In this document: positions 42,422-51,137 of the stretch, piece after piece
How positions within the stretch are numbered: the first letter of the stretch is position 1
Layout: every line of letters starts with the position of its first letter
NCBI RefSeq assembly: GCF_009728995.1
Contig: NZ_VTZW01000019.1
Location: forward strand, 597,983 to 661,982
Source: Streptomonospora sp. PA3
GTDB lineage: Bacteria; Actinomycetota; Actinomycetes; Streptosporangiales; Streptosporangiaceae
DNA length: 64,000 nucleotides
Direction of reading: 5' to 3'
Notes under the pieces: model-generated
What the model was told of the DNA's origin: nothing
Seen by the model: only the letters and a program-made list of their open reading frames with translations
Databases searched by the model: none
Made by a program: the position numbers and the translations under genes

Positions 42422-43966
42422 GTGAAAGAACCGGTGATGCCGGGAGCGATCCCGAACCCGCTGCGCAGTGAACTGGACCGCCGCCTGCCACGCATCGCCG
42501 GGCCGAGCGTGCTGGTGCTGTTCGGGGTCACTGGCGACCTCGCCCGCAAGAAGCTGCTTCCCGCGATCTACGACCTGGCCAACCGCGGCATGCTGCCCCC
42601 CGGCTTCGGGCTGGTGGGCTTCGCCCGCCGCGAGTGGGAGCACCAGGACTTCGCGGCCGAGGCGCAGCAGGCGGTGCGCGAGAACGCGCGCACCCCCTTC
42701 CGCGAGGACGTGTGGAAGCAGCTGAGCGAGGGGCTGCGGTTCGTGGCGGGCGAACTGCACGACGACGCCGCGTTCGACGAGCTCGCGCGCACCGTGCGCG
42801 AGCTCGACGCCGACCGCGGCACCGGCGGCAACTACGCCTTCTACCTGTCGCTGCCGCCCAAACTGTTCCCGACCGTGGTCAAGCAGCTCAAGCGCTCCAA
42901 CCTGGCCGAGTCGGAGGGTGCGGCCTGGCGGCGCGTGGTCATCGAGAAGCCCTTCGGCCACGACCTGCAGAGCGCGCGGGAGCTCAACGCGGTGGTCGAC
43001 GACGTGTTCCCGCCGCACTCGGTCTTCCGCATCGACCACTACCTGGGCAAGGAGACCGTCCAGAACATCATGGCGCTGCGGTTCGCCAACACCCTCTTCG
43101 AGCCGCTGTGGAACCGCAACTACGTCGATCACGTGCAGATCACCATGGCCGAGGACATCGGCGTGGGCGGCCGCGCCGGCTACTACGACGGCATCGGGGC
43201 GGCCCGCGACGTCATCCAGAACCACCTGCTGCAGCTGCTGGCGCTGGTGGCCATGGAGGAGCCGGTCACATTCAGCGCCGACGCGATCCGCGCCGAGAAG
43301 GAGAAGGTGCTCTCGGCGGTGGAGCTGCCCGACGACCTGGCCGCGGGCACCGCGCGCGGCCAGTACGCCGAGGGCTGGCAGGGCGGCGAGTACGTGCCCG
43401 GCTACCTGCAGGAGGAGGGCATCCCCGACGACTCCGCCACCGAGACGTATGCGGCGATGAAGCTGGGCGTGAGCAGCCGCCGCTGGGCGGGCGTGCCGTT
43501 CTACCTGCGCACGGGCAAGCGGCTGGGCAGGCGGGTGACCGAGGTGGCGCTGGTGTTCCAGCGGGCCCCCCACCAGGTGTTCAGCTCCGTCGACGTCGAG
43601 GACCTCGGCCAGAACGCGCTCGTGCTGCGCATCCAGCCCGACGAGGGCGTGACCGTGCGGTTCGGGTCGAAGGTGCCCGGCGCGTCGATGGAGGTCCGCG
43701 ACGTCACCATGGACTTCGCCTACGGCCAGTCCTTCACCGAGGCCAGCCCCGAGGCCTACGAGCGCCTCATCCTCGACGTGCTGATCGGCGACCCGCCGCT
43801 GTTCCCGCGCCAGGAGGAGGTGGAGCTCTCCTGGCGGATCCTGGACCCGGTGGAGGAGTTCTGGGCCAAGGCCGGCCGGCCCGAGCAGTACGAGGCCGGC
43901 ACCTGGGGGCCCGCCTCCGGCCACGACCTGCTGTCCCGCGACGGCCGCCAGTGGAGGCGGCCGTGA
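42422..43966 (+). CDS. zwf: Glucose-6-phosphate 1-dehydrogenase
   Basis: 514 residues. Nucleotide-binding LVLFGVTGDLARKKLLPAIY near 37, the phosphate/active-site motif FRIDHYLGKETVQNIMALRF near 200 and RVVIEKPFGHDLQSARELN near 175. It oxidises glucose 6-phosphate with NADP to start the oxidative pentose-phosphate pathway. GTG at 42422 has GGGAG six bases upstream; the ATG 15 bases later is the alternative. OpcA, encoded next, is its known activator in actinobacteria. Confidence 0.97.
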   Translation: MKEPVMPGAIPNPLRSELDRRLPRIAGPSVLVLFGVTGDLARKKLLPAIYDLANRGMLPPGFGLVGFARREWEHQDFAAEAQQAVRENARTPFREDVWKQLSEGLRFVAGELHDDAAFDELARTVRELDADRGTGGNYAFYLSLPPKLFPTVVKQLKRSNLAESEGAAWRRVVIEKPFGHDLQSARELNAVVDDVFPPHSVFRIDHYLGKETVQNIMALRFANTLFEPLWNRNYVDHVQITMAEDIGVGGRAGYYDGIGAARDVIQNHLLQLLALVAMEEPVTFSADAIRAEKEKVLSAVELPDDLAAGTARGQYAEGWQGGEYVPGYLQEEGIPDDSATETYAAMKLGVSSRRWAGVPFYLRTGKRLGRRVTEVALVFQRAPHQVFSSVDVEDLGQNALVLRIQPDEGVTVRFGSKVPGASMEVRDVTMDFAYGQSFTEASPEAYERLILDVLIGDPPLFPRQEEVELSWRILDPVEEFWAKAGRPEQYEAGTWGPASGHDLLSRDGRQWRRP

Positions 43967-44087
43967 CCGCCGCCGCGCGCCGGGCGGCAGGCGGCGGCCG
44001 CCCGCTGCCGGCGCCCCGCGGACCCGCCGGCGGCGCCCTCGCGCCCCGCCGGCCGCACCCTTCCACGCCTTTGGGGAGGCCACACCG

Positions 44088-45014
44088 ATGACGCTGTACC
44101 TTCCGCGCACGACCACCTCGGAGATCACCGAGGCGCTGACGGCCGAGCGGCACAGCATCGGCGGCGGCGCGCTCAACATGGTGCTGACGCTGATCGTGGT
44201 GACCGACGAGGCCGACCACTACGACGCCGTGCGCGCCGCCACCGAGGCGGGCCGCGAGCACCCCTCGCGCATCCTGGCGCTGATCCGCCGCGACCCGGGC
44301 GCCGAGCCCTCCATCGACGCCGAGATCCGCCGGCCCGGCACCTCCGGGCCGGGCGAGGCCGTTCTGCTGCGGCTCTACGGCCCGCTGGGTGACCACCCGG
44401 GGGCCGTGGTGACGCCGCTGCTGGTCCCCGACACTCCCGTCGTCGCCTGGTGGCCCGGTGTGGGGCCCCAGCACCCCGCCGCCGACCCGGTCGGGCGGCT
44501 GGCCCACCGCCGAATCACCGACGCGCTGCGCGCCCCCGACCCGGTGGCCGACCTGCTCGGCCGCATCCGCAACTACGAGCCCGGCGACACCGACCTGACC
44601 TGGACCCGGCTGACACCCTGGCGGTCGCTGCTGGCCAGCACCATGGACCAGCCCTCGGGCTGGGTCGAGGCCGCCGAGGTCACCGGCGAGCCCGACTACC
44701 CCAGCGCCGACCTGCTGGCCGCCTGGCTGTCGGACCAGCTGCAGGTGCGGGTGGAGCGACACACCTCCGACGGTCCGGGCATCACCGGCGCGCGGCTGAT
44801 CACCGAGCAGGGCGACATCACCCTGCAGCGCCAGGACGGGCGGGTGGCCACGCTGTCGCGGTTCGACCAGCCCGTGCAGACGGTGGCGCTGTCGCGGCGC
44901 CGGGCCCCGGACTCGCTGGCCGAGGAGCTGCGCCGACTGGACGCCGACGAGATCTACGAACGCACGGCCAAGCACATGGCCGCGCTGGCCGACCGATCGG
45001 AGGAACCGGTATGA
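44088..45014 (+). CDS. opcA: Glucose-6-phosphate dehydrogenase assembly protein OpcA
   Basis: 308 residues matching OpcA: TEALTAERHSIGGGALNMVL near 15, HPSRILALIRRD near 58, VVTPLLVPDTPVVAWWPGVG near 105, DLTWTRLTPWRSLLAS near 168 and the late LAEELRRLDADEIYERT. OpcA promotes assembly or activity of Zwf. A clear ribosome site (GGGGAGG) precedes ATG 44088. Its stop overlaps the pgl start by four bases (ATGA). Confidence 0.96.
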   Translation: MTLYLPRTTTSEITEALTAERHSIGGGALNMVLTLIVVTDEADHYDAVRAATEAGREHPSRILALIRRDPGAEPSIDAEIRRPGTSGPGEAVLLRLYGPLGDHPGAVVTPLLVPDTPVVAWWPGVGPQHPAADPVGRLAHRRITDALRAPDPVADLLGRIRNYEPGDTDLTWTRLTPWRSLLASTMDQPSGWVEAAEVTGEPDYPSADLLAAWLSDQLQVRVERHTSDGPGITGARLITEQGDITLQRQDGRVATLSRFDQPVQTVALSRRRAPDSLAEELRRLDADEIYERTAKHMAALADRSEEPV

Positions 45015-45793
45015 GCGCTCCCACGGCCGTCGTCCACCGCGACTCCTCGGCCCTGGCCAAGGCCACGGCGGCGCGGATCGCGACCCGCCTGGTGGATGCG
45101 CAGTCGGCGCAGGGGCGCGCCTCGATCGTGCTCACCGGCGGCGGCATCGGCATCGCCGTGCTGGCGGAGCTCGCGCGGGCGCCGGCCCGCGACGCCGTGG
45201 ACTGGCGCCGGCTGGACGTGTGGTGGGGCGACGAGCGCTTCCTGCCCGAGGGCGACTCCGAGCGCAACGAAACCCAGGCGCGCTCGGCCCTGCTCGACCA
45301 CGTGTCCCCGGACCCCGAGCGGGTGCACCCGATGCCCGCCTCCGACGGCCCCGACGGCGATGATCCCGAACGCGGCGCGGAGCGCTACGCCGCCGAGCTG
45401 GCCCGCGCCGCCCGGCCCGAGGACCACGGACCGGTGCCGTCCTTCGACGTGTGCCTGCTGGGCATCGGCCCCGACTCCCACGTCGCCTCACTGTTTCCCG
45501 AGCAGCCCGCGCTGTATGAGGACGAGCGGTCGGTGGTGGCGGTGCACGGGGCGCCCAAGCCGCCGCCGACGCGGATCTCGCTGACCTTCCCGGCCATCCG
45601 CTCGGCCCGCGAGGTGTGGGTCATCGCCTCGGGCGAGGGCAAGGCCGACGCCGTCCGCCTGGCCCTCAGCGGCGCGGGCCCCACCCAGGTTCCGGCCGCG
45701 GGCGCCTACGGGCGGGCGCGCACCCTGTTCCTGCTGGACCGGGACGCGGCGGCGCGGCTTCCCCAGGAGTTCGCCGCCCCCGGCCAGCTGTAG
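45011..45793 (+). CDS. pgl: 6-Phosphogluconolactonase
   Basis: 260 residues of the SugarP-isomerase-like DevB/Pgl family: IVLTGGGIGIAVLAELA near 40, DWRRLDVWWGDERFLPEGD near 65 followed by SERNETQARSALL, DVCLLGIGPDSHVASLFPEQ near 147 and RISLTFPAIRSAREVWVIAS near 187. It hydrolyses the product of Zwf to 6-phosphogluconate. Translation is coupled to opcA. A strong hairpin follows. Confidence 0.96.
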   Translation: MSAPTAVVHRDSSALAKATAARIATRLVDAQSAQGRASIVLTGGGIGIAVLAELARAPARDAVDWRRLDVWWGDERFLPEGDSERNETQARSALLDHVSPDPERVHPMPASDGPDGDDPERGAERYAAELARAARPEDHGPVPSFDVCLLGIGPDSHVASLFPEQPALYEDERSVVAVHGAPKPPPTRISLTFPAIRSAREVWVIASGEGKADAVRLALSGAGPTQVPAAGAYGRARTLFLLDRDAAARLPQEFAAPGQL

Positions 45794-45830
45794 GGGACGG
45801 CCGGTCCCGGCCGGACCCGCCCGTCACACC

Positions 45831-45867
45831 GCCGGCGCCCGCCCCTCGGGCGAGGGCGGGCGCCGGC
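45831..45867. terminator. Strong hairpin between pgl and the sugar ABC operon
   Basis: Fourteen-base perfect arms (GCCGGCGCCCGCCC and complement) with a nine-base loop, between convergent genes; 19 bases from the end of the solute-binding gene. Bidirectional terminator. Confidence 0.75.
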
Positions 45868-45885
45868 CGGCGCGGCGAGCGCGGG

Positions 45886-47169
45886 TCACTCGCCTCCGGT
45901 GGCGTCCTGGACCTCCGACCTCCACTGCTCGGTCGCCTGCTCGGGGGTGATGTCGCCGAACAGCAGGTCCTCGTTGACCCGCATGGTGATGTCGACGACG
46001 TCGCCGGCGCCGATCGGCGGCGGCGGGACCGCACCGGCCACGTCGGGCTCGATCTCCTTGAGGAACTCGGCGCTCTCCTGGTCGGCCTCGGGGAACTCGC
46101 CGGCCAGCTGCTCGCGAAGCTCGGTGTTGGCGGGCAGCCCGCGGTCGGCGAGGATCAGCTCGGCCGCCCTCTTGTCGTTGAGCAGGAAGTCCACGAACAT
46201 CGCGGCCTCCTCGGGGTGCTCGGTCCCGGCGGAGATGGCGTAGTGCATCGCGGGCTTGAAGAACGTGCCGGCCTGGGCGCTGTCGCTCTCACCGGGGAAG
46301 CGCAGCAGTTCCAGGTCGCGCCCGGAGGTCTCCTCCATTGTGCCGAGCTGGTTGGTCCAGAACGCGGCCATCGCCCCGGAGTTGGTCGCCAGCACCGACT
46401 GGTCGGGGCCGCCCGCCTCCAGTTCCACGCTCTTGGCGGCGCTGGGCGCGCCGCCCTCCTCGTGCAGGCGCACCATGTGCTCCCAGTAGCCGGTCATGGT
46501 CTCCGGCTGGAAGTTCAGCGCGCCGCTCTTGTCGTAGAGGGCCTGCTCGCGCTGGCGGGCGTAGATCTGGAAGCTCTGCTCGTTGAAGGCGATGTCCTGG
46601 GTGCCGATGATCTCGCCGTCGGACTTCTCGTTGATCTCCACGGCGGTGTCGACCCAGTCCTCCCAGGTCCAGGTCGCGTCGTCGGGCATCTCGACGCCGG
46701 CCTCCTCGAAGGCCTGCGGGTCGGCCATGATGGTGAAGGCGTTGACGCCCGTGGGCACGGCATAGAGGCTGCCGTCCAGCTTGCCGCCTCCCATGACCAG
46801 CTTGTCGAGCTTGGAGGTGTCGAGCTGGTCGCCGACCTCGCCCAGGTCCAGCAGGGCCCCGCGGTCGGCGTACTCGCGCAGGTAGCGCTCCTCCATGGTG
46901 ATGACGTCGGGGGCGTCGTTGGCGGCGGTGTTGGTGGCCAGCCGGTCCCAGTAGCTCGCCCAGTCGGTGTACTCGCCGGTGACGTCGATGTTGGGATGGG
47001 CCTTCTCGAACCGCTTGATCACCTGCTGGGTGGTCTCGTGGCGGTCGTCGGCGCCCCACCAGGAGAAGCGCAGTTCGACGGTCTCGTCGCCGGACCCGCC
47101 TCCCCCGCAGGCGGTGGCGGCCAACGCCAGAGCGGCGACCCCCGCCGCCGGTTTGAGCCCTAGTCGCAT
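45886..47169 (-). CDS. Sugar ABC transporter solute-binding lipoprotein (family 1)
   Basis: 427 residues. Lipoprotein signal with lipobox LAATAC and Cys21, then a Gly/Ser linker. Family-1 binding fold: LRFSWWGADDRHETTQQVIK near 33, FEKAHPNIDVTGEYTDWASY, APDVITMEERYLREYADRGA near 85 and LYAVPTGVNAFTIMADPQAF near 137. It captures an oligo- or monosaccharide outside the cell for the two permeases encoded upstream. No ATPase gene is present; actinomycete sugar importers often share MsiK. It is the last gene of the operon. Confidence 0.94.
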   Translation of the reverse strand: MRLGLKPAAGVAALALAATACGGGGSGDETVELRFSWWGADDRHETTQQVIKRFEKAHPNIDVTGEYTDWASYWDRLATNTAANDAPDVITMEERYLREYADRGALLDLGEVGDQLDTSKLDKLVMGGGKLDGSLYAVPTGVNAFTIMADPQAFEEAGVEMPDDATWTWEDWVDTAVEINEKSDGEIIGTQDIAFNEQSFQIYARQREQALYDKSGALNFQPETMTGYWEHMVRLHEEGGAPSAAKSVELEAGGPDQSVLATNSGAMAAFWTNQLGTMEETSGRDLELLRFPGESDSAQAGTFFKPAMHYAISAGTEHPEEAAMFVDFLLNDKRAAELILADRGLPANTELREQLAGEFPEADQESAEFLKEIEPDVAGAVPPPPIGAGDVVDITMRVNEDLLFGDITPEQATEQWRSEVQDATGGE

Positions 47170-47188
47170 GGTCGGGGTTCCTTTCGAA

Positions 47189-48058
47189 TCACTTGATTCC
47201 CGTGGTGGCGATGCCGCGCACCAGGTAGCGCTGCCCGGCGAGGAAGAATCCGAAGATCGGGCCGAGCGCGATCGCCGACATCGCGAAGAGGGGGCCCCAG
47301 GAGGTCTGGCTCTGGGAGTCCACGAACGTCCGCAACGCGATGGGGACGGTGTACATCTCGGGGTCGGTCAGGAAGATCAGCTGGCTGAAGAAGTCGTTCC
47401 AGGTCCAGATGAAGGTGAAGATGGCGGTGGTGGCCAGCGCGGGCATCGACAGCGGCAGCACGATGCGCAGGAAGATGCGCACGTGCCCGCAGCCGTCGAT
47501 GCGGGCGGCCTCGTCCAGGTCGCGGGGCAGTCCGCGGATGAACTGCACCATCAGGAAGATGAAGAACGCGTCGGTGGCCAGCAGCTTGGGCACGATCAGG
47601 GGGTAGAACGTGTTGATCCAGTCCAGGTTCGCGAACAGGATGTACTGCGGGACGATCACCACGTGGACGGGCAGCATGATCGTCATCAGCATGATCGAGA
47701 AGAACAGCCGCTTGCCCTTGAACTCCAGCCGCGCGAAGGCGTAGGCGGCCATCGAGCAGGCCAGCAGGTTGCCGATGATCGAGCCGGCCACCACGATCAG
47801 CGAGTTCCAGATGTAGTGGTGGAAGGGGTGCTGCAGCGCCGTCCAGCCCTCGGTGTAGTTCTCCGGGACGAACTCCTCGGGGATCAGCCCGGGGTCGCTG
47901 AAGATCTCCGCGGTCGGCTTGAAGGAGCTGGAGACCATCCACAGCAGCGGGTAGAGCATGATCAGGCCGAAGCCGATCAGCCCCACGTGGATGAGGAGGC
48001 GCCGGCGGTGGTCGCGCGCGGTGTCGGCCGCACCGGCGGCGGACGTCTTAGTCACCAT
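47189..48058 (-). CDS. Sugar ABC transporter permease, MalG/CUT1 type
   Basis: 289 residues with six membrane segments and the EAA loop EAARIDGCGHVRIFLRIVLP near 180 that contacts the ATPase. N-terminal hydrophilic 25 residues. Starts inside the end of the other permease gene (11-base overlap), so the two are translationally coupled. It forms the importer channel with its neighbour. ATG at 48058. Confidence 0.94.
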   Translation of the reverse strand: MVTKTSAAGAADTARDHRRRLLIHVGLIGFGLIMLYPLLWMVSSSFKPTAEIFSDPGLIPEEFVPENYTEGWTALQHPFHHYIWNSLIVVAGSIIGNLLACSMAAYAFARLEFKGKRLFFSIMLMTIMLPVHVVIVPQYILFANLDWINTFYPLIVPKLLATDAFFIFLMVQFIRGLPRDLDEAARIDGCGHVRIFLRIVLPLSMPALATTAIFTFIWTWNDFFSQLIFLTDPEMYTVPIALRTFVDSQSQTSWGPLFAMSAIALGPIFGFFLAGQRYLVRGIATTGIK

Positions 48059-49013
48059 AGAAGACCCAGTACTTGGAGGCGAGGAAGTTCACGGCGGTGA
48101 ATCCGGCGATGATCACCAGCAGCAGCCAGGCCATGGCCGAGGCGTAGCCCATCTCGAAGGAGCCGAAGCCGGTCTGGTAGAGGTACAGCGTGTAGAACAG
48201 GGTCGAGTCGGAGGGTCCCCCCGTTCCCCCGCTGACGACGAAGGCCTGGGTGAAGGTCTGGAACGCGTTGATCATCTGCAGCACGAGGTTGAAGAAGATG
48301 ATCGGCGTGAGCAGGGGGACGGTCACCGAGAAGAACTGGCGCATCCGGCCGGCCCCGTCCACGGCGGCGGCCTCGTAGTACATCCGCGGGATCTGGCGCA
48401 GCCCGGCCAGGAAGATCACCATGGGCGCACCGAAGGTCCACACGTTGAGCACGATCAGCGTGCCCAGCGCGTAGTCGGGGTGGGAGACCCAGCCCACGCC
48501 GTCCACGCCGAAGAAGGCGAGCACCTGGTTGATCAGGCCGTCGGCGCCGAAGACGCGGCGCCACAGGATGGCGATGGCGACGCTGCTGCCCAGCAGCGAG
48601 GGCAGGTAGTACACCGACCGGTAGATGGGCAGCCCGCGCACGCCCCGGTCCAGCACCATGGCCAGGGCCAGCGCCATGGCCAGCTGCAGCGGCACCGAGA
48701 CGAAGACGTAGACGAAGGTGACGCCGAGCGAGGAGTGCAGCCGCTCGTCGGTGAGCATCTTCGCGTAGTTGTCCAGGCCCACCCACTGCGGGTCGCCGAT
48801 GAGGGTGTAGTCGGTGAAGGAGAAGTACAGCGAGGCCAGGATCGGGCCGATGGTGATGAACAGCAGCCCGGCGAACCACGGGGTCAGGAAGAGGTAGGCG
48901 GCCAGGCCCTCGCGGCTGCGCCGGCCGCCGCGCCGCGGTCGGCGCCGCGGGGAGTCGGCCGCCGAGCCCGCCTCCTGTGCGGAGACCGTGCGCTCGCGGG
49001 TCGCGCCCATCAC
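48048..49013 (-). CDS. Sugar ABC transporter permease, MalF/CUT1 type
   Basis: 321 residues with six membrane segments after an Arg-rich N-terminus. The EAA-like loop is YEAAAVDGAGRMRQFFSVTV near 220. First gene of the importer operon. Start GTG 49013 or the adjacent ATG 49010. A LacI-type operator lies 178 bases upstream, and the divergent Gfo/Idh/MocA gene has a matching one. Confidence 0.93.
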   Translation of the reverse strand: MMGATRERTVSAQEAGSAADSPRRRPRRGGRRSREGLAAYLFLTPWFAGLLFITIGPILASLYFSFTDYTLIGDPQWVGLDNYAKMLTDERLHSSLGVTFVYVFVSVPLQLAMALALAMVLDRGVRGLPIYRSVYYLPSLLGSSVAIAILWRRVFGADGLINQVLAFFGVDGVGWVSHPDYALGTLIVLNVWTFGAPMVIFLAGLRQIPRMYYEAAAVDGAGRMRQFFSVTVPLLTPIIFFNLVLQMINAFQTFTQAFVVSGGTGGPSDSTLFYTLYLYQTGFGSFEMGYASAMAWLLLVIIAGFTAVNFLASKYWVFYGD

Positions 49014-49190
49014 GCGGGCTCATCCCCACGGATACCGGCACGGCACCGGCGGCGGGCGCCCGGGGCGGCCGTTCGTCGAGTGTGCATGGGCTCCACCGTC
49101 CTCAATTCAGCCCGGGAAGCAGATGTGCGGAGCGAGCGATCGCAGGCGCCGCCGTGGGCGCCCCGCCGGGTCGCTCCGGGCGCGGCGTGT

Positions 49191-49206
49191 TGGTAAGCGC
49201 TATCCA
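49191..49206. promoter_or_regulatory. LacI-family operator for the sugar ABC operon
   Basis: TGGTAAGCGCTATCCA: near-palindromic around the central CG, with the conserved AGCGCT core of LacI/GalR operators. It matches the site at 49552-49565 (read on the other strand GGTAAACGCTTTCC) at 12 of 14 positions. No lacI gene is in the window. Confidence 0.68.
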
Positions 49207-49551
49207 GAATGCGGATGAACGGTTTTTAACACCCCTGAAGTGCGGCGTCAATGACTCCCCGGGCCCCCGGAAGGCCGGAAAGCTACCGGAAAGTTCCGGA
49301 AAATTGTACTGAGCAGGACCTACACCTCCCCGATGCGGCCGGCGATCCGTGTGGCCCGCTTCACGAAGACCACCGGACCGGTACCGCACCGTGTCCCGAT
49401 CGTTGCCGGATCGCTTCGTCCGGGCCCGGCCCCGGCCGCGAACCGTGCCGGGGCACCCTGCGGCGCGGGCCGTCGCCGCGCCGACCGGCGGTTTCGCCCT
49501 GCGCGACCCCGATGGGCGCCCCCGTGGAGCACCCCCGCTGGACCCCGCTCC

Positions 49552-49565
49552 GGAAAGCGTTTACC
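49552..49565. promoter_or_regulatory. LacI-family operator at the Gfo/Idh/MocA gene
   Basis: GGAAAGCGTTTACC, partner of the site at 49191-49206. It ends eight bases before the GTG at 49574, so a bound repressor would block transcription start and early elongation. The remaining DNA between the divergent genes (49014-49573) contains the promoters and no gene I can support. Confidence 0.66.
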
Positions 49566-49573
49566 GTAGTTCC

Positions 49574-50914
49574 GTGAGCGACCCCACCACGGGCCCCCAC
49601 CGGCCCGCACCAGCCTCCCAGCAGCGCCGCTTCGCCATCGTCGGCACCGGATCGCGGGCGCGGATGTACACCGAGGCCCTCGTCTCGACCCACGCCGACA
49701 CCGCCCGGCTGGTCGCGCTGTGCGATACCAACCGCACCCGCATGGCCGCGCACAACGCCGTCGTGCGCGAGCACGGCCGCGAGGAGGTGCCCGCCTACGC
49801 CGCCGGCGACTTCGCCGCCATGCTCCGCAAGGAGCGCGTGCAGGAGGTCGTGGTGTGCACGGTGGACCGGACCCACGCCGACTACATCTGCGCCGCCCTG
49901 GAGGCCGGCTGCGACGTGGTCACCGAGAAGCCCATGACCGCCGACATCGAGGGCTGCCGCCGCATCGTCGAGACCCAGCGCCGCACCGGCGGCCGGGTCA
50001 ACGTCGCCTTCAACTACCGGTTCAACCCCGTGCACGCCCGGCTGCGCGAACTGGTCGCCGAGGGCGCCATCGGCGAGATCGGCTCGGTGCACTTCGAGTG
50101 GCTGCTGGACCTGCGCCACGGCGCCGACTACTTCCGCCGCTGGCACCGCGACAAGGACAACTCCGGCGGCCTGCTGGTCCACAAGGCCAGCCACCACTTC
50201 GACCTGGTCAACTGGTGGATCGACAGCGCTCCCGCCGAGGTGTTCGCCTGGGGCGACCTGTTCTTCTACGGCGAGGACAACGGCCGCAGGCGCGGACTGG
50301 CCGCCGGCTACGAGCGCGCGCACGGGGCCCCGGACGCCGAGGCGGACCCCTTCGCGCTGCACATGGCCGACAGCGAGGCGATGCGGCGGCTGTACCTGGA
50401 CGCCGAGCACGAGGACGGCTACCGGCGCGACCGCAACGTCTTCGGCGCGGGCATCACCATCGAGGACGACATGTCGGTGCTGGTGCGCTACGCCTCCGGC
50501 GCCAAGCTCAGCTACCACCTCGTCGCCTACTCCCCCTGGGAGGGCTACCGCGTGGCCCTCACCGGCAGCGGCGGGCGCCTGGAGCTGGACGTCACCGAAA
50601 GCCCGCACACCGCGATCGGGCGCACCGAGGACGCTCCGGTGCGCGGGATGCCCGCGCCCAAGGAGGACACCTCCTCCAGGCTGGTGCTGCGCCGGCACTG
50701 GCGCGAACCCGAGGAGATCGACGTCGCGGTGGGCGAGGGTTCCCACGGCGGCGGCGACGTGCGCATGCTCGACACCCTCTTCGGCGCCTCCGGCGTGCAG
50801 CCGCGGCCCACACACACCGACGGCACCAACGCGCTGCTGACCGGGCTGGCGGCCAACGAGTCGATCCGCACCGGTCGGCCCGTGGACGTCGCGGCGCTGC
50901 TCAAGGGCTCCTGA
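49574..50914 (+). CDS. Gfo/Idh/MocA-family oxidoreductase
   Basis: 446 residues. NAD(P)-binding FAIVGTGSRARMYTEAL near 22, the conserved catalytic-region Lys in VTEKPMTADIEGCRR near 118 and NVAFNYRFNPVHARLRELV near 143; GGLLVHKASHHFDLVNWWID near 196 carries the His/Asp pair of the sugar-binding site. Family members oxidise or epimerise sugars and inositols. A shared LacI-type operator with the divergent importer suggests it acts on the imported sugar. The GTG at 49574 fits the family N-terminus; no clear ribosome site, so a short or absent leader is possible. Confidence 0.93.
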   Translation: MSDPTTGPHRPAPASQQRRFAIVGTGSRARMYTEALVSTHADTARLVALCDTNRTRMAAHNAVVREHGREEVPAYAAGDFAAMLRKERVQEVVVCTVDRTHADYICAALEAGCDVVTEKPMTADIEGCRRIVETQRRTGGRVNVAFNYRFNPVHARLRELVAEGAIGEIGSVHFEWLLDLRHGADYFRRWHRDKDNSGGLLVHKASHHFDLVNWWIDSAPAEVFAWGDLFFYGEDNGRRRGLAAGYERAHGAPDAEADPFALHMADSEAMRRLYLDAEHEDGYRRDRNVFGAGITIEDDMSVLVRYASGAKLSYHLVAYSPWEGYRVALTGSGGRLELDVTESPHTAIGRTEDAPVRGMPAPKEDTSSRLVLRRHWREPEEIDVAVGEGSHGGGDVRMLDTLFGASGVQPRPTHTDGTNALLTGLAANESIRTGRPVDVAALLKGS

Positions 50915-50915
50915 A

Positions 50916-50969
50916 GGCGGCCCGGCACCCGGGGCGGCTCCCCGCGCGGGGGCCGGGTGCCGGGCCGCC
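50916..50969 (+). terminator. Terminator after the Gfo/Idh/MocA gene
   Basis: Seventeen-base perfect arms (50916-50932 and 50953-50969), starting one base after the stop codon. The remaining 51 000-51 137 stretch has only GC-rich sequence, with the 17-base ATGCCCTC[A/G]GCGGGCGG motif occurring twice (about 50992 and 51066). Confidence 0.75.
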
Positions 50970-51137
50970 GGCTCGGAGGCCGGCGGCCTCCATGCCCTCA
51001 GCGGGCGGCGGCGCCTTCGGCGGCGGCTCTGCTCGTCGCAGTCGCTGCCGGGTGGTCGCGGTGCTATGCCCTCGGCGGGCGGTCACCGCGGCGACCGGGG
51101 TGGCGGCGCGGGGTCAGGGCGCCGCCGGTCAGGGGGG

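Noticed and set aside
50992-51082. A 17-base motif (ATGCCCTC[A/G]GCGGGCGG) occurring twice after the Gfo/Idh/MocA gene, considered as CRISPR-like or attachment repeat
   Set aside because: Only two short copies, no regular spacing and common GC-rich composition.
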